Program-made: the position numbers and the translations under genes
The notes under the pieces: model-generated
What the model was told of the DNA's origin: nothing
The model's input: only the letters and a program-made list of their open reading frames with translations
Databases searched by the model: none
Assembly: GCF_017792385.1 (NCBI RefSeq)
Contig: NZ_CP051230.1
Location: forward strand, 186,001-250,000
Reading direction: 5' to 3'
Origin: Hyphomonas sp.
GTDB lineage: Bacteria; Pseudomonadota; Alphaproteobacteria; Caulobacterales; Hyphomonadaceae
DNA length: 64,000 bases
Shown here: positions 53,926 through 63,169 of the stretch, one piece after another
Numbering within the stretch: the first letter of the stretch is position 1
Layout: every line of letters begins with the position of its first letter

Positions 53926-54054
53926 GGTTCCAACTCCGCTCCGATCTGTTTCGCTTTCGATTCGAATCTGCTTTTACTCTTCCCGAGGCGGCGTGTCGCC
54001 CGTCGCGATGAGAATTCCCCCGCCTTCGGCATGAAAAAGCAGCGCCAGCTGTAT

Positions 54055-54069
54055 GTTCACATTTTGTTC
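54055..54069. promoter_or_regulatory. LexA (SOS) box, GTTC-N7-GTTC
   Basis: GTTCACATTTTGTTC fits the alphaproteobacterial LexA consensus GTTC-N7-GTTC exactly. It lies about 100 nt before the uvrA start and 130 nt before ssb, in the shared divergent promoter region, so both genes are likely SOS-controlled, as reported for relatives. Confidence 0.85.
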
Positions 54070-54168
54070 TTGTCGTCAAGCTGGACTCAGGGCACACATA
54101 GGACCTAGCAACAATTGAGCCTGTTTCGCGTTCGAAACAGACACAGTCCCAGCCTGAGAGCTCCTGAA

Positions 54169-57100
54169 ATGGCCGAGTCCCCCTTCATCCGCGTGCGCGG
54201 CGCCAAGGAACACAATCTGAAGAATGTCGACGTGGACATCCCCCGCGGCGAGCTGGTCGTGATGACCGGCCTGTCCGGCTCGGGCAAGTCCTCGCTGGCG
54301 TTCGACACGATCTATGCCGAAGGCCAGCGCCGCTATGTCGAAAGCCTGTCGGCCTATGCCCGCCAGTTCCTCGAACTGATGCAGAAGCCGGATGTGGAAA
54401 GCATTGAAGGCCTTTCGCCCGCCATTTCCATTGAACAGAAGACGACCAGCCGCAATCCGCGTTCCACCGTCGGCACCGTCACCGAAATCTACGACTATAT
54501 GCGCCTGCTCTGGGCGCGCGTCGGCATTCCCTATTCTCCCGCCACCGGCCTGCCGATTGAAAGCCAGACCGTCAGCCAGATGGTCGACCGCACAATGGAT
54601 TTGCCGGAAGGCACACGGCTTTACCTGCTCGCGCCCATCGTCCGTGGCCGGAAAGGGGAGTATCGCAAGGAATTCGCCGAACTCCTGAAGAATGGCTATC
54701 AGCGCGTGAAAGTGGATGGCGACTTCCACGAGCTGGAAAACCCGCCCAAGCTCGACAAGAAGTTCAAGCACGACATTGACGTCGTGGTGGACCGGATCGT
54801 CGTGCGCGACGGCATGGAACAGCGCCTGGCCGAAAGTTTCGAAACGGCGCTCGGCCTCGCCAATGGAATTGCAATCGCCGAATATGCCGATCTGGAAGAG
54901 GGCGAGAGCGAACCGAAGCGCATTACCTACAGCGCCAATTTTGCCTGTCCGGTTTCCGGCTTCACCATTCCAGAAATCGAGCCGCGCCTGTTCTCCTTCA
55001 ACAATCCCTTCGGGGCCTGCCCGACCTGTGACGGTCTTGGCGAACAGCTGAAGGTCGATGTCGGTCTGGTTGTTCCGGACAAGGATCTTGACCTGCTGAA
55101 CGGCGCCATCGCGCCCTGGGCCAAATCCACCTCTCCCTACCAGACCCAGACACTGCAGGCCCTGTCAGCTCATTACCGGTTCGATCTCAAGAAGCCCTGG
55201 AACAAGCTGCCTGAAGACATTCACCAGATCATCCTGTTCGGAACGGGCGAGGAAGAAGTCAACTTCGTCTATGATGACGGCATGCGCCGCTATGAGGTGA
55301 AGAAGACGTTCGAAGGCGTCATCCCGAACCTGGAGCGCCGCTATCGCGAGACCGACAGCCAATGGGTGCGCGACGAGATCGCCAAATTCCAGGCTGCCGC
55401 GCCCTGCCCGTCCTGTGGCGGCAAGCGCCTGAAGCCGGAAGCCCTGGCCGTGAAGATCAACAGCCTAGACATTTCCGACGCATCCGTCTTCTCGATCAAG
55501 CAGGCGCATGACTGGTTCGCGGGTGTGCACAAGAGCCTGACGAAACAGCAGAACGAGATTGCCGGCCGCATCCTGAAGGAAATCAATGACCGGCTCGACT
55601 TCCTCAACGATGTCGGCCTTGAATATCTCACGCTCAGCCGCGCCTCCGGCACATTGTCCGGCGGCGAAAGCCAACGCATCCGCCTGGCCAGCCAGATTGG
55701 CTCCGGCCTGACCGGCGTGCTCTACGTGCTTGATGAGCCGAGTATCGGCCTGCACCAGCGCGACAATGACCGGCTCCTTGAAACGCTCAAGCGGCTGCGA
55801 GATCTCGGAAACTCCGTGATCGTCGTCGAGCATGACGAGGACGCCATCCTGACCGCGGACCATGTGATCGACATGGGCCCGGCAGCCGGTGTGCATGGCG
55901 GCCAGATCATCGCCCAGGGCACGCCCGAAGAGGTCATGGCCGACGAGAAGAGTCTGACGGCTGACTACCTGAATGGCACAAAGGAGATCCCGATCCCGAA
56001 GCGCCGTCCGGTCGAGAAAGCCAAGCGCAAGGTGACGCTGAAGGGCGCGACCGGGAACAATCTGAAGAATGTCACCGCCACCATCCCGCTCGGCAGCTTC
56101 ACCTGTATCACCGGCGTCTCCGGCGGCGGCAAGTCGACGCTCATCATCGAAACGCTCTACAAGGCGCTGGCCCGAAAGCTGAATGGCGCGTCCAGTCCGC
56201 CGCAGCCTTATGAGAGCCTGGAAGGGCTGCAGCACCTCGACAAGGTCATCGACATTGACCAGAGCCCGATCGGCCGCACACCGCGTTCGAACCCGGCCAC
56301 CTATACGGGCGCCTTCGGTCCGATCCGCGACTGGTTTGCCGGTCTGCCGGAAGCCAAGGCGCGCGGCTATGCCCCCGGTCGGTTCAGCTTCAACGTGAAG
56401 GGCGGCCGCTGTGAGGCTTGCCAGGGGGATGGTGTCATCAAGATCGAGATGCACTTCCTGCCGGACGTGTATGTCACGTGCGAAACCTGCAAGGGCAAAC
56501 GCTACAATCGCGAAACGCTGGAAGTCCTGTTCAAGGGCAAGTCCATCGCCGACGTGCTGGACATGACGGTCGAGGACGCCGCGAAATTCTTTTCGGCCGT
56601 GCCCGCCATCGCCTCCAAGCTGGATACGCTGAACCAGGTCGGGCTTGGCTATGTGAAGGTCGGCCAGCAGGCAACCACCCTGTCGGGCGGTGAGGCCCAG
56701 CGCGTGAAACTCGCCAAGGAACTTTCCAAGCGGGCGACCGGCAAGACGCTCTACATTCTGGATGAGCCGACGACCGGCCTCCATTTCGAGGACGTCCGCA
56801 AGCTGCTCGAAGTGCTCCACTCGCTCGTCGATACCGGCAATACGGTTGTGGTCATCGAGCATAATCTGGATGTCGTGAAGACTGCCGACTGGGTTCTGGA
56901 TCTCGGCCCGGAAGGCGGCGATGGCGGCGGTGAACTGGTGGCCTCCGGCACGCCGGAAGACATTGCGGCCAGCGAGCGCAGCTGGACCGGCAAGCACCTC
57001 GCTGAAACCTTCCGCCGGCAGGATGAGCGACGCGCCGCCCGCAACAAGCGCCTGCGCGCCGCTGACACCGCCAAGGCCAAGCCGGCCGCAAAGGCCAGGC

Positions 57101-57246
57101 CGAAGAAAGCTGCCGCAAAGCCAAAGGCCGCCACCCCGGCCAAACCAAAGGCAAAGACGGCCGCCAAGCCGAAGGCAAAAGCCGGAACTGCAAAGGCAAA
57201 GGGCCCGGCGACGCGGAAATCCCGCACGCCGAGCCCTGCAAAATAG
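54169..57246 (+). CDS. uvrA: UvrABC excinuclease subunit A
   Basis: This 1025-residue ABC ATPase detects DNA damage in nucleotide excision repair. Walker A motifs are GLSGSGKSS (near residue 40) and GVSGGGKST, and the ABC signatures appear as LSGGESQRIR and LSGGEAQRVK. One zinc site reads CEACQGDG...CETCKGK; at the other, the first pair reads CPVSG, with Ser where Escherichia coli has the second Cys, while the later CPTC is intact. The C-terminal 70 residues are a Lys/Ala/Pro-rich tail (KAKPAAKARPKK and similar) beyond the usual UvrA end. ATG 54169 begins MAESPFIRVRGAKEHNLKN, the standard start. A LexA box precedes it. Confidence 0.97.
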   Translation: MAESPFIRVRGAKEHNLKNVDVDIPRGELVVMTGLSGSGKSSLAFDTIYAEGQRRYVESLSAYARQFLELMQKPDVESIEGLSPAISIEQKTTSRNPRSTVGTVTEIYDYMRLLWARVGIPYSPATGLPIESQTVSQMVDRTMDLPEGTRLYLLAPIVRGRKGEYRKEFAELLKNGYQRVKVDGDFHELENPPKLDKKFKHDIDVVVDRIVVRDGMEQRLAESFETALGLANGIAIAEYADLEEGESEPKRITYSANFACPVSGFTIPEIEPRLFSFNNPFGACPTCDGLGEQLKVDVGLVVPDKDLDLLNGAIAPWAKSTSPYQTQTLQALSAHYRFDLKKPWNKLPEDIHQIILFGTGEEEVNFVYDDGMRRYEVKKTFEGVIPNLERRYRETDSQWVRDEIAKFQAAAPCPSCGGKRLKPEALAVKINSLDISDASVFSIKQAHDWFAGVHKSLTKQQNEIAGRILKEINDRLDFLNDVGLEYLTLSRASGTLSGGESQRIRLASQIGSGLTGVLYVLDEPSIGLHQRDNDRLLETLKRLRDLGNSVIVVEHDEDAILTADHVIDMGPAAGVHGGQIIAQGTPEEVMADEKSLTADYLNGTKEIPIPKRRPVEKAKRKVTLKGATGNNLKNVTATIPLGSFTCITGVSGGGKSTLIIETLYKALARKLNGASSPPQPYESLEGLQHLDKVIDIDQSPIGRTPRSNPATYTGAFGPIRDWFAGLPEAKARGYAPGRFSFNVKGGRCEACQGDGVIKIEMHFLPDVYVTCETCKGKRYNRETLEVLFKGKSIADVLDMTVEDAAKFFSAVPAIASKLDTLNQVGLGYVKVGQQATTLSGGEAQRVKLAKELSKRATGKTLYILDEPTTGLHFEDVRKLLEVLHSLVDTGNTVVVIEHNLDVVKTADWVLDLGPEGGDGGGELVASGTPEDIAASERSWTGKHLAETFRRQDERRAARNKRLRAADTAKAKPAAKARPKKAAAKPKAATPAKPKAKTAAKPKAKAGTAKAKGPATRKSRTPSPAK

Positions 57247-57258
57247 AGCGCTGCGCCC

Positions 57259-58209
57259 CTAGCCGAACGTTTCGTTCATGGCGCTTTCATCCGCCCAGCC
57301 CGGATCGGTTCTGGCTGCCAGCGCAGCCGGGCCACCAAAGACATGCATCATCCCGCCGGCCAGCATCATGTAGACCAGGCCGAACAGGATCGCCGGAATG
57401 AGGAAAGTCGGCGATGCGAAAGCGGCCATGATCTCTGCCGGGTCGTCCGCTCCGCTCTGGATGGCCGGCATCAGGGACAAGACGGCCAGGACGGCAAACA
57501 CGATGTAGAGCGCAATCAGGATCGCCATCATGATCAGGCCCAGCACGAGCCAGCTGCCGATCAGCGTCCAGACCCGCCCCTTCGTGACGCGCCAGGCGCT
57601 GCCAAACCGGATCTTGCGATCGCGGATGGTCAATGCCGCAGCCGGCGAGAACCGCACACAGACCCAAATGGCGACAAGGCTGAGCGCGACGACCAGAACG
57701 AAGGTGAGCAGGGATGCAATAATCATCATCCCGTCTCCGCCCCCTATAGCGGACATGGCCCCGACCAGAGCGACCAGTACCAGCATGATCACGGCAAAGG
57801 CGATGTAGAGCGCAATCACGAGGCCGAGCCAGAACAGGCCTACCACCAACAGCCGCCCCTCATCGCCGCCAAGCTTCAGGCTGAACCCGTCGGCGCGCAT
57901 GTAGCGCCGCTGGCTGGCCGCCTCGAACAGGATCCACATCAGGATGCCGAACACGAACGAGACGAGGTATCCAAGAAGTACCCGCCCCATATTCTCCAGC
58001 ATGATCTGGTCCATCATGTCGGGATCTTCCATCACGATGGGATTAAACGCCGCAGCATAAATGGGAGCCATCAGGTACAGGCTCAGCCCCTGGACGATGA
58101 TGGCAAACAGCGCATAGGTCAGCGCGAATTTCCAGAGGAAGCCCTTTGGCCCTCCGGTCTTCTGGAAATGCCCCACCGCATTCCCGAATGAAAATTCCAG
58201 TGCGTTCAT
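57259..58209 (-). CDS. Polytopic membrane protein, paralog 1 of a three-gene cluster
   Basis: This 316-residue protein has about seven hydrophobic segments. It shares the motif WILFEAASQRRYMRADGFSL and the later RFSPAAALTIRDRKIRFGSA with the next gene, and an R-x(n)-T-x-G-x-W pattern before a span (RVTKGRVWTLIGS). The C-terminus has LAGGMMHVFGGPAALAAR, also shared. The function is unknown; such polytopic proteins are often annotated as glycerophosphoryl-diester-phosphodiesterase membrane domain-like, but I see no catalytic residue. It lies 15 nt downstream of its paralog and converges with uvrA. Confidence 0.75.
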   Translation of the reverse strand: MNALEFSFGNAVGHFQKTGGPKGFLWKFALTYALFAIIVQGLSLYLMAPIYAAAFNPIVMEDPDMMDQIMLENMGRVLLGYLVSFVFGILMWILFEAASQRRYMRADGFSLKLGGDEGRLLVVGLFWLGLVIALYIAFAVIMLVLVALVGAMSAIGGGDGMMIIASLLTFVLVVALSLVAIWVCVRFSPAAALTIRDRKIRFGSAWRVTKGRVWTLIGSWLVLGLIMMAILIALYIVFAVLAVLSLMPAIQSGADDPAEIMAAFASPTFLIPAILFGLVYMMLAGGMMHVFGGPAALAARTDPGWADESAMNETFG

Positions 58210-58224
58210 CAGCTTGTCCTCCCG

Positions 58225-59208
58225 CTAACTGAATATGTCGGCCTGCAGCGCGTCATCGACGCCGCCACGGGGATCGTGCCGGGCCGCAAAGGCCGCCGGA
58301 CCACCCGCCACATGCATCATCATGCCGGACAGGAAAAACCGGATCAGGAAATAGATGGCCAGCGCCACAATGACCCCGCCGCTGAAGAGCACATCGAGAA
58401 GCTCCTCTGCTGAATCCGCGTTGCCCATGCCGGAGGCCATCACGGCCGTCAGGCCAATGTCGAGAACCTGTTCGACAATGCTGATCACGATGCTGCTCAC
58501 GATGAAGATGATCACATAGGCGCCAAGGATCGGCCAGAACCGGCCGCGCGACACATTCCAGGCATCCAGAAAGCGGAATTGCCGGTCCTTGATCGTCAGC
58601 GCGAAACTCGGCGCCAGACGCGTCGCGAAGAAGACATAGACCAGGAAAAAGAGCAGACCCAGTCCCAACCCGCCGAAGATCGGCCCGATCAAGCTCCGCG
58701 CAATGTCATCTTCCGATGCGCCCGATTCGATCATGCCGATCATGTCGGACACCGCACCAAACATGATGAGCCCGGGCAAAGCATAGAACAGGGCCTGCAA
58801 CGCGGCCCAGCACAGGCCCACCCCCATCATGCGCAACTCGTCGCCGCCGAATCCGAGGTAAAACGGCTCATCCCGCACATAGCGGCGCTGCGAGGCCGCT
58901 TCGAACATGGCCCACAAGATCCAGCTTCCGACAATGGCGATCATGGCCCAGCCGATCAGGGGCTCCAGCGTCCCGAGCATGGCCCCGAACACGGCCCCCA
59001 GATCGTCCTCGTCGAGGCCGGATCGCTCAAGCGCCTCGAACAGGGTCATCACTTCCGCCAGATCCCCGCGGGCCAGGAACATGAGAATCAGGAAGAACGC
59101 GGTGAAGGCGCCCGCAAAGGCCGCTGAAAAGATCCATGGAAAGCTCCGCACATGGGTTGCGCGGAACGCGAACATCAAGGCACCGTCGAATGAAAACCGG
59201 CTTGGCAT
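58225..59208 (-). CDS. Polytopic membrane protein, paralog 2 of a three-gene cluster
   Basis: This 327-residue protein has a similar hydrophobic pattern to paralog 1, with the conserved WAMFEAASQRRYVRDEPFYL (about residues 99-118), RLAPSFALTIKDRQFRFLDA and GMMMHVAGGPAAFAARHDP. An acidic insert (about residues 60-72, SGLDEDDLGA) is specific to this copy. The two genes clearly arose by tandem duplication and lie 15 nt apart, so they are probably co-transcribed. Function unknown. Confidence 0.75.
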   Translation of the reverse strand: MPSRFSFDGALMFAFRATHVRSFPWIFSAAFAGAFTAFFLILMFLARGDLAEVMTLFEALERSGLDEDDLGAVFGAMLGTLEPLIGWAMIAIVGSWILWAMFEAASQRRYVRDEPFYLGFGGDELRMMGVGLCWAALQALFYALPGLIMFGAVSDMIGMIESGASEDDIARSLIGPIFGGLGLGLLFFLVYVFFATRLAPSFALTIKDRQFRFLDAWNVSRGRFWPILGAYVIIFIVSSIVISIVEQVLDIGLTAVMASGMGNADSAEELLDVLFSGGVIVALAIYFLIRFFLSGMMMHVAGGPAAFAARHDPRGGVDDALQADIFS

Positions 59209-59273
59209 GCGGCGAACCCCTCCTGAAACATTACCCGGTTTTCAGGATAGGGCGATTTTTGTGACAGGCGCAA

Positions 59274-60077
59274 TCATTCGCTGGTTTCGGTCGCCGGCTG
59301 CAGGCGGGACAGCGCCGCCACGGCCAGCCCATGCCCGGACAGCAGGAACGGCACCAGCAGGGCCATGCCCACCGCGCCGGACAGGAAGGCCCCCACAGCG
59401 CTGGTGCCCCATACATCCCTGAGTCCCCAATTGACCAGAACAGCCAGCGTGAATGGCGCCAGATGCGTGGCCAGGCCCGCCACGCCAAGCTTCAGGGCGT
59501 GCCCCTTGGTCCAGGGCCAAGTGCGAAAAACCATGGTTTCACCGGTCGCGACGGTCGCCGCACCCGCCAGCAACAGGCGCAAGGCCATGAAGACCAGCAC
59601 AGCCGCACCGGCCAGACAGGCCAGGATCAGCACCGCGCCATAGGCCGTCGGCAACATGTCGATCAGCGCCGCCTGAACCTGTTCCGGCGGGGTTTCGGCG
59701 TCGAGATCGGCCCGCCCGGATGCTTTCAGCAGGATACCGGGCAGGATCAGAAGGAAGAAGCCGACAAACACGCCGACAAACAGGAAGGCGACATAGATCG
59801 CCAGATTCGCATGGGCGAGGCGAAGCCGGTCTCCCTTTCGGGTCTCCAGCATCGCCCGATAGCAGACGAGGGAGAATTCGATCCCCACCACGAAGACCAC
59901 CAGCGCCGCAATGGCCGGCGCTGCATCCCCGATTGCAGAACCGGGCCCGATGGCGAAGGTGTAGATCCCGCCGGCCGTGATCAGGGCCAGCATCAGGACG
60001 AGGCTCGGCCGCGCAGCCCTTGCGGCCAGTGACCAGGCCTCGGCAACAAGGCCGGGAATGGAAAGTTCGCGAGTCAT
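59274..60077 (-). CDS. Polytopic membrane protein, divergent third member of the cluster
   Basis: This 267-residue protein has six or seven spans and the pattern RLLLAGAATVATGETMVFRT followed by WPWTKGHALKLG before a span, parallel to RFSPAAALTIRDRKIRF and RVTKGRVWTLIG of paralog 1, though with only weak overall identity. The spacing to paralog 2 is 65 nt. It starts upstream of trmFO in the opposite direction. I place it in the same family on topology and motif order, with moderate confidence. Function unknown. Confidence 0.65.
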   Translation of the reverse strand: MTRELSIPGLVAEAWSLAARAARPSLVLMLALITAGGIYTFAIGPGSAIGDAAPAIAALVVFVVGIEFSLVCYRAMLETRKGDRLRLAHANLAIYVAFLFVGVFVGFFLLILPGILLKASGRADLDAETPPEQVQAALIDMLPTAYGAVLILACLAGAAVLVFMALRLLLAGAATVATGETMVFRTWPWTKGHALKLGVAGLATHLAPFTLAVLVNWGLRDVWGTSAVGAFLSGAVGMALLVPFLLSGHGLAVAALSRLQPATETSE

Positions 60078-60172
60078 GCCCGACTCCTTACACGTCCCGT
60101 CGCGCCCTCGCCACGGGGAATGACGGCAACCGCCATCTTGACGGCGCCGCCCTGGCCCCGCACATCCCGCCC

Positions 60173-61576
60173 ATGAGCATCAAACCCATTCATATTATCG
60201 GCGGCGGCATGGCCGGATCCGAAGCCGCCTGGCAAGCCGCAAATGCCGGCGTGCCCGTCATTCTGCATGAAATGCGGGGCGTGAAGGGCACCGACGCCCA
60301 CCAGACCGACAAGCTGGCCGAACTCGTCTGTTCGAATTCCTTCCGGTCGGATGACCATGAATCCAATGCGGTGGGCGTGCTGCATGAGGAAATGCGCCGC
60401 GCGAACGGCCTGATCATCCACACCGCGCATGACCATCAGGTCCCCGCGGGCAGTGCCCTGGCCGTGGACCGGGAAGGCTTTGCCGAAGCCGTCACGGCGA
60501 AACTGGAAGCCCATCCGAACGTCACCATCGTACGCGAAGAGATCGACGGCATCCCGCCCGAAGACTGGGACAGTGTCATTGTCGCCACCGGACCGCTCAC
60601 CTCGCTGAAACTGGCTGAAGCCATCCACGCCCATACCGGCGAAGACGATCTTGCCTTTTTCGACGCGATTGCCCCGATCGTCTATTTCGACTCGATCGAC
60701 ATGACCAAAGCCTGGCGCCAGAGCCGGTATGACAAGCCCGGACCGGGGGGCGATACCGCCGCCTATATCAACTGCCCGTTGGACGAAGACCAGTACAACG
60801 CCTTCATCGATGCGCTGATCTCCGGCGAAAAGACCGAATTCCGGGAATGGGAAAAGAACACACCCTTTTTCGAGGGCTGTCTGCCCATTGAGGTCATGGC
60901 CGAGCGGGGGCGCGAGACATTGCGGTTCGGTCCGATGAAGCCGGTCGGCCTGACCAATCCGCACCAGCCGGACATCAAGGCTCACGCCATCGTCCAGCTG
61001 CGCCAGGACAATGCACACGGCACGCTGTGGAACATGGTCGGCTTCCAGACCAAGCTGAAATACGGCGCACAGACCGACATCTTCCGAATGATCCCGGGCC
61101 TGCAAAAGGCAGAGTTCGCGCGTCTGGGTGGCATCCACCGCAATACATTCCTGAATTCGCCGAAGCTGCTGGATGAGCAGCTTCGCATGAAGTCGCTTCC
61201 GCGCCTGCGCTTCGCCGGTCAGGTCACTGGCGTGGAAGGCTATGTCGAAAGTGCCGGCATGGGTTTGCTGGCCGGGCGGTTCGCGGCCGCCGAGCGTCTT
61301 GGCCGGCCATTGACGCCTCCGCCCGAGACGACCGCGCTCGGCTCCCTGATCCGCCACATCACCGGCGGGCATCTTGAAGGCAAGGCAACCTTCCAGCCGA
61401 TGAATGTCAATTTCGGCCTGTTCCCGGACATCACCGACTTCCCGAAACACGGACCGGATGGCAAACGCCTGCGCGGCAAGGACAAGGGCCGCGCGAAGAA
61501 ACGCGCCCAGGCCGCTCGTGCTTTGAACGATTTCGATGCCTGGCTCGCCGCCACACACCCGGTTCCGGCGGAATAG
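60173..61576 (+). CDS. trmFO: Methylenetetrahydrofolate-tRNA-(uracil-5-)-methyltransferase TrmFO
   Basis: This 467-residue FAD enzyme makes ribothymidine at U54 of tRNA using methylene-THF. The dinucleotide-binding motif IIGGGMAGSEAAW is at the start. TDKLAELVCSNSFRSD contains the catalytic Cys, and the C-terminal GYVESAGMGLLAGRFAA and TALGSLIRHITGG fit the family. ATG 60173 starts right at the family N-terminus; I see no good ribosome site there. A longer frame to 60020 reads through non-homologous sequence. It is followed 2 nt later by queE, another tRNA-modification gene. Confidence 0.95.
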   Translation: MSIKPIHIIGGGMAGSEAAWQAANAGVPVILHEMRGVKGTDAHQTDKLAELVCSNSFRSDDHESNAVGVLHEEMRRANGLIIHTAHDHQVPAGSALAVDREGFAEAVTAKLEAHPNVTIVREEIDGIPPEDWDSVIVATGPLTSLKLAEAIHAHTGEDDLAFFDAIAPIVYFDSIDMTKAWRQSRYDKPGPGGDTAAYINCPLDEDQYNAFIDALISGEKTEFREWEKNTPFFEGCLPIEVMAERGRETLRFGPMKPVGLTNPHQPDIKAHAIVQLRQDNAHGTLWNMVGFQTKLKYGAQTDIFRMIPGLQKAEFARLGGIHRNTFLNSPKLLDEQLRMKSLPRLRFAGQVTGVEGYVESAGMGLLAGRFAAAERLGRPLTPPPETTALGSLIRHITGGHLEGKATFQPMNVNFGLFPDITDFPKHGPDGKRLRGKDKGRAKKRAQAARALNDFDAWLAATHPVPAE

Positions 61577-61578
61577 TC

Positions 61579-62334
61579 ATGCGCCTCGCCGTCACCGAAC
61601 CCGGCGTGCCCGAAATCTTTCATTCGCTGCAGGGCGAGGGCGTATCGTGCGGCAAGCCCAGCGTGTTTGTCCGGCTGTCCCAGTGCAACCTCCACTGCAT
61701 CTGGTGCGACACGGCCTATACCTGGAATTTTCAGGGAACGGAGTTTCCGCATCGCGATGACGCACCGGACGCCCCCCGCAAGTTCGACCGCGCACTGGAA
61801 ACCATCGACCTGACCGTTGAGGCCCTTGCAGACCGTCTGGTCAGCCAGCCCTGCCGCCGCATCATCTTCACTGGCGGCGAACCTCTGCTGCAGCAAAGGG
61901 AGTTGGGCGACCTCGTCCAGCGCCTGAAATTTGCTGACCCGGGCTTTCACATCGAGATCGAGACCAATGGCACGATCAAACCGCTCGGCCTGGCAGCGGA
62001 TCTGATCGACCAGTTCAACGTTTCACCGAAACTCGCCCATTCCGGCAATGCCACAGCGCTGCGGCTGAAGCCCGATGCGCTCCGCTTCTATGCTGCCGAT
62101 CCGCGCGCCAATCTCAAGATTGTCGTCGCCGACCCTGCCGATCTCGCCGAAGTCGAGGCACTCGTGTCCGATTGCGGGATGCCGGCCTCACGCGTCTGGC
62201 TCATGCCGGAAGGCCGCAGCCCGCAGGAACTGCACGCGCGCGAACCCTGGCTCGCCGAGGCCTGCCTGAAGGCCGGCTACAATTTCACCGACCGGCTTCA
62301 CATTCACCTGTATGGAGACACCCGCGGGACCTAG
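61579..62334 (+). CDS. queE: 7-carboxy-7-deazaguanine synthase (radical SAM)
   Basis: This 251-residue enzyme performs the third step of the preQ0/queuosine pathway. The radical-SAM cluster is Cys36/Cys40/Cys43 in LSQCNLHCIWCDT, and the SAM-binding GGEPLL follows. HIEIETNGT and the C-terminal DRLHIHLYGDTRGT fit the QueE family. It starts 2 nt after trmFO, so translation is likely coupled. It supports the presence of a full queuosine pathway with queA in this genome. Confidence 0.95.
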   Translation: MRLAVTEPGVPEIFHSLQGEGVSCGKPSVFVRLSQCNLHCIWCDTAYTWNFQGTEFPHRDDAPDAPRKFDRALETIDLTVEALADRLVSQPCRRIIFTGGEPLLQQRELGDLVQRLKFADPGFHIEIETNGTIKPLGLAADLIDQFNVSPKLAHSGNATALRLKPDALRFYAADPRANLKIVVADPADLAEVEALVSDCGMPASRVWLMPEGRSPQELHAREPWLAEACLKAGYNFTDRLHIHLYGDTRGT

Positions 62335-62337
62335 GCG

Positions 62338-63075
62338 CTATTTCGCCAGCATCCAGATGGCCATGGCGATCATCATCAGGTTTTCCGTCAGTGACACAAA
62401 GCCCAGCGGCACGTTGCTGTTTCCGCCGACACAGGCGCATTTCAGATCCCGCTTCTCAATGTAAACGGCCCGGAACACAGATACAGCGCCGACCACCCCG
62501 ATGAACAGCGCCACCGGTGCCGCAATCAGCGTGAGGGCACCGGCAATCATCAGAACGCCTGCAAACAGTTCTGCAAACGGATAGATATAGGCGTATCGCA
62601 CCCATTTGCGGGCAAGCAGGTCATATCCGAGAAACGAATTCGAAAAGCTCTCAAGGTCCCGCATTTTCTGGATCGCCAGAACACACATGCTGATCGCGAT
62701 GAACCATTCCAGCGCTCGCACAGTAATCAGTGTTCCAGATGCCGCCCAGCTCGTTGCCAGCGCCATCAGGGCGGCAGACGCGAAAATGGCGATTACGGGC
62801 GTGTAGGTCTTGGCGTCCGGATCCTTGGCCGCCTGACCGACAAACGCCTTCAGATCATCATATCCGCCGATCCTTTTGCCATCGATGAAGGTCTGGGGCG
62901 TCGTCTTGACGTCATGCGCCTGCTTGAACGCGTCCGTCTCTTCCCGGCTGGTCAGCAAATGATCCTCGACATCATACCCCTTGCGGTTCAGCAAGGCGCG
63001 GCTCTTCAGACCAAACGGACAGACATGGGTATCTGTTTTCATGCGATACAGCGTGGCAACAGGTTTCGATGACAT
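62338..63075 (-). CDS. Glutaredoxin-MauE/DoxX-type membrane fusion protein
   Basis: This 245-residue protein has an N-terminal thioredoxin-fold domain of the glutaredoxin type: the redox centre VCPFGLKSR (Cys19, single Cys), cis-Pro in KTTPQTFIDG, and GGYDDLKAF. A hydrophobic C-terminal half of four spans matches MauE/DoxX-like redox membrane proteins, with a conserved CAC pair (Cys213, Cys215). It may relay thiol electrons across the inner membrane. The start at 63075 is MSSKPVATLY. The gene lies between queE and the phytoene-synthase-like gene. Confidence 0.8.
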   Translation of the reverse strand: MSSKPVATLYRMKTDTHVCPFGLKSRALLNRKGYDVEDHLLTSREETDAFKQAHDVKTTPQTFIDGKRIGGYDDLKAFVGQAAKDPDAKTYTPVIAIFASAALMALATSWAASGTLITVRALEWFIAISMCVLAIQKMRDLESFSNSFLGYDLLARKWVRYAYIYPFAELFAGVLMIAGALTLIAAPVALFIGVVGAVSVFRAVYIEKRDLKCACVGGNSNVPLGFVSLTENLMMIAMAIWMLAK

Positions 63076-63169
63076 GGCCGGTCTCCTCTCAGGACGGATC
63101 GGATGAGACTCACATTCCAATCCTGTATGAAGAGGGTAACGGGTCAACCCGCCCGGCGTTTCATGCCCG

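Noticed and set aside
54055..54069. Reading GTTCACATTTTGTTC as a simple direct repeat or transposon end
   Set aside because: Spacing and half sites match the LexA consensus and position between two repair genes, which explains it fully.
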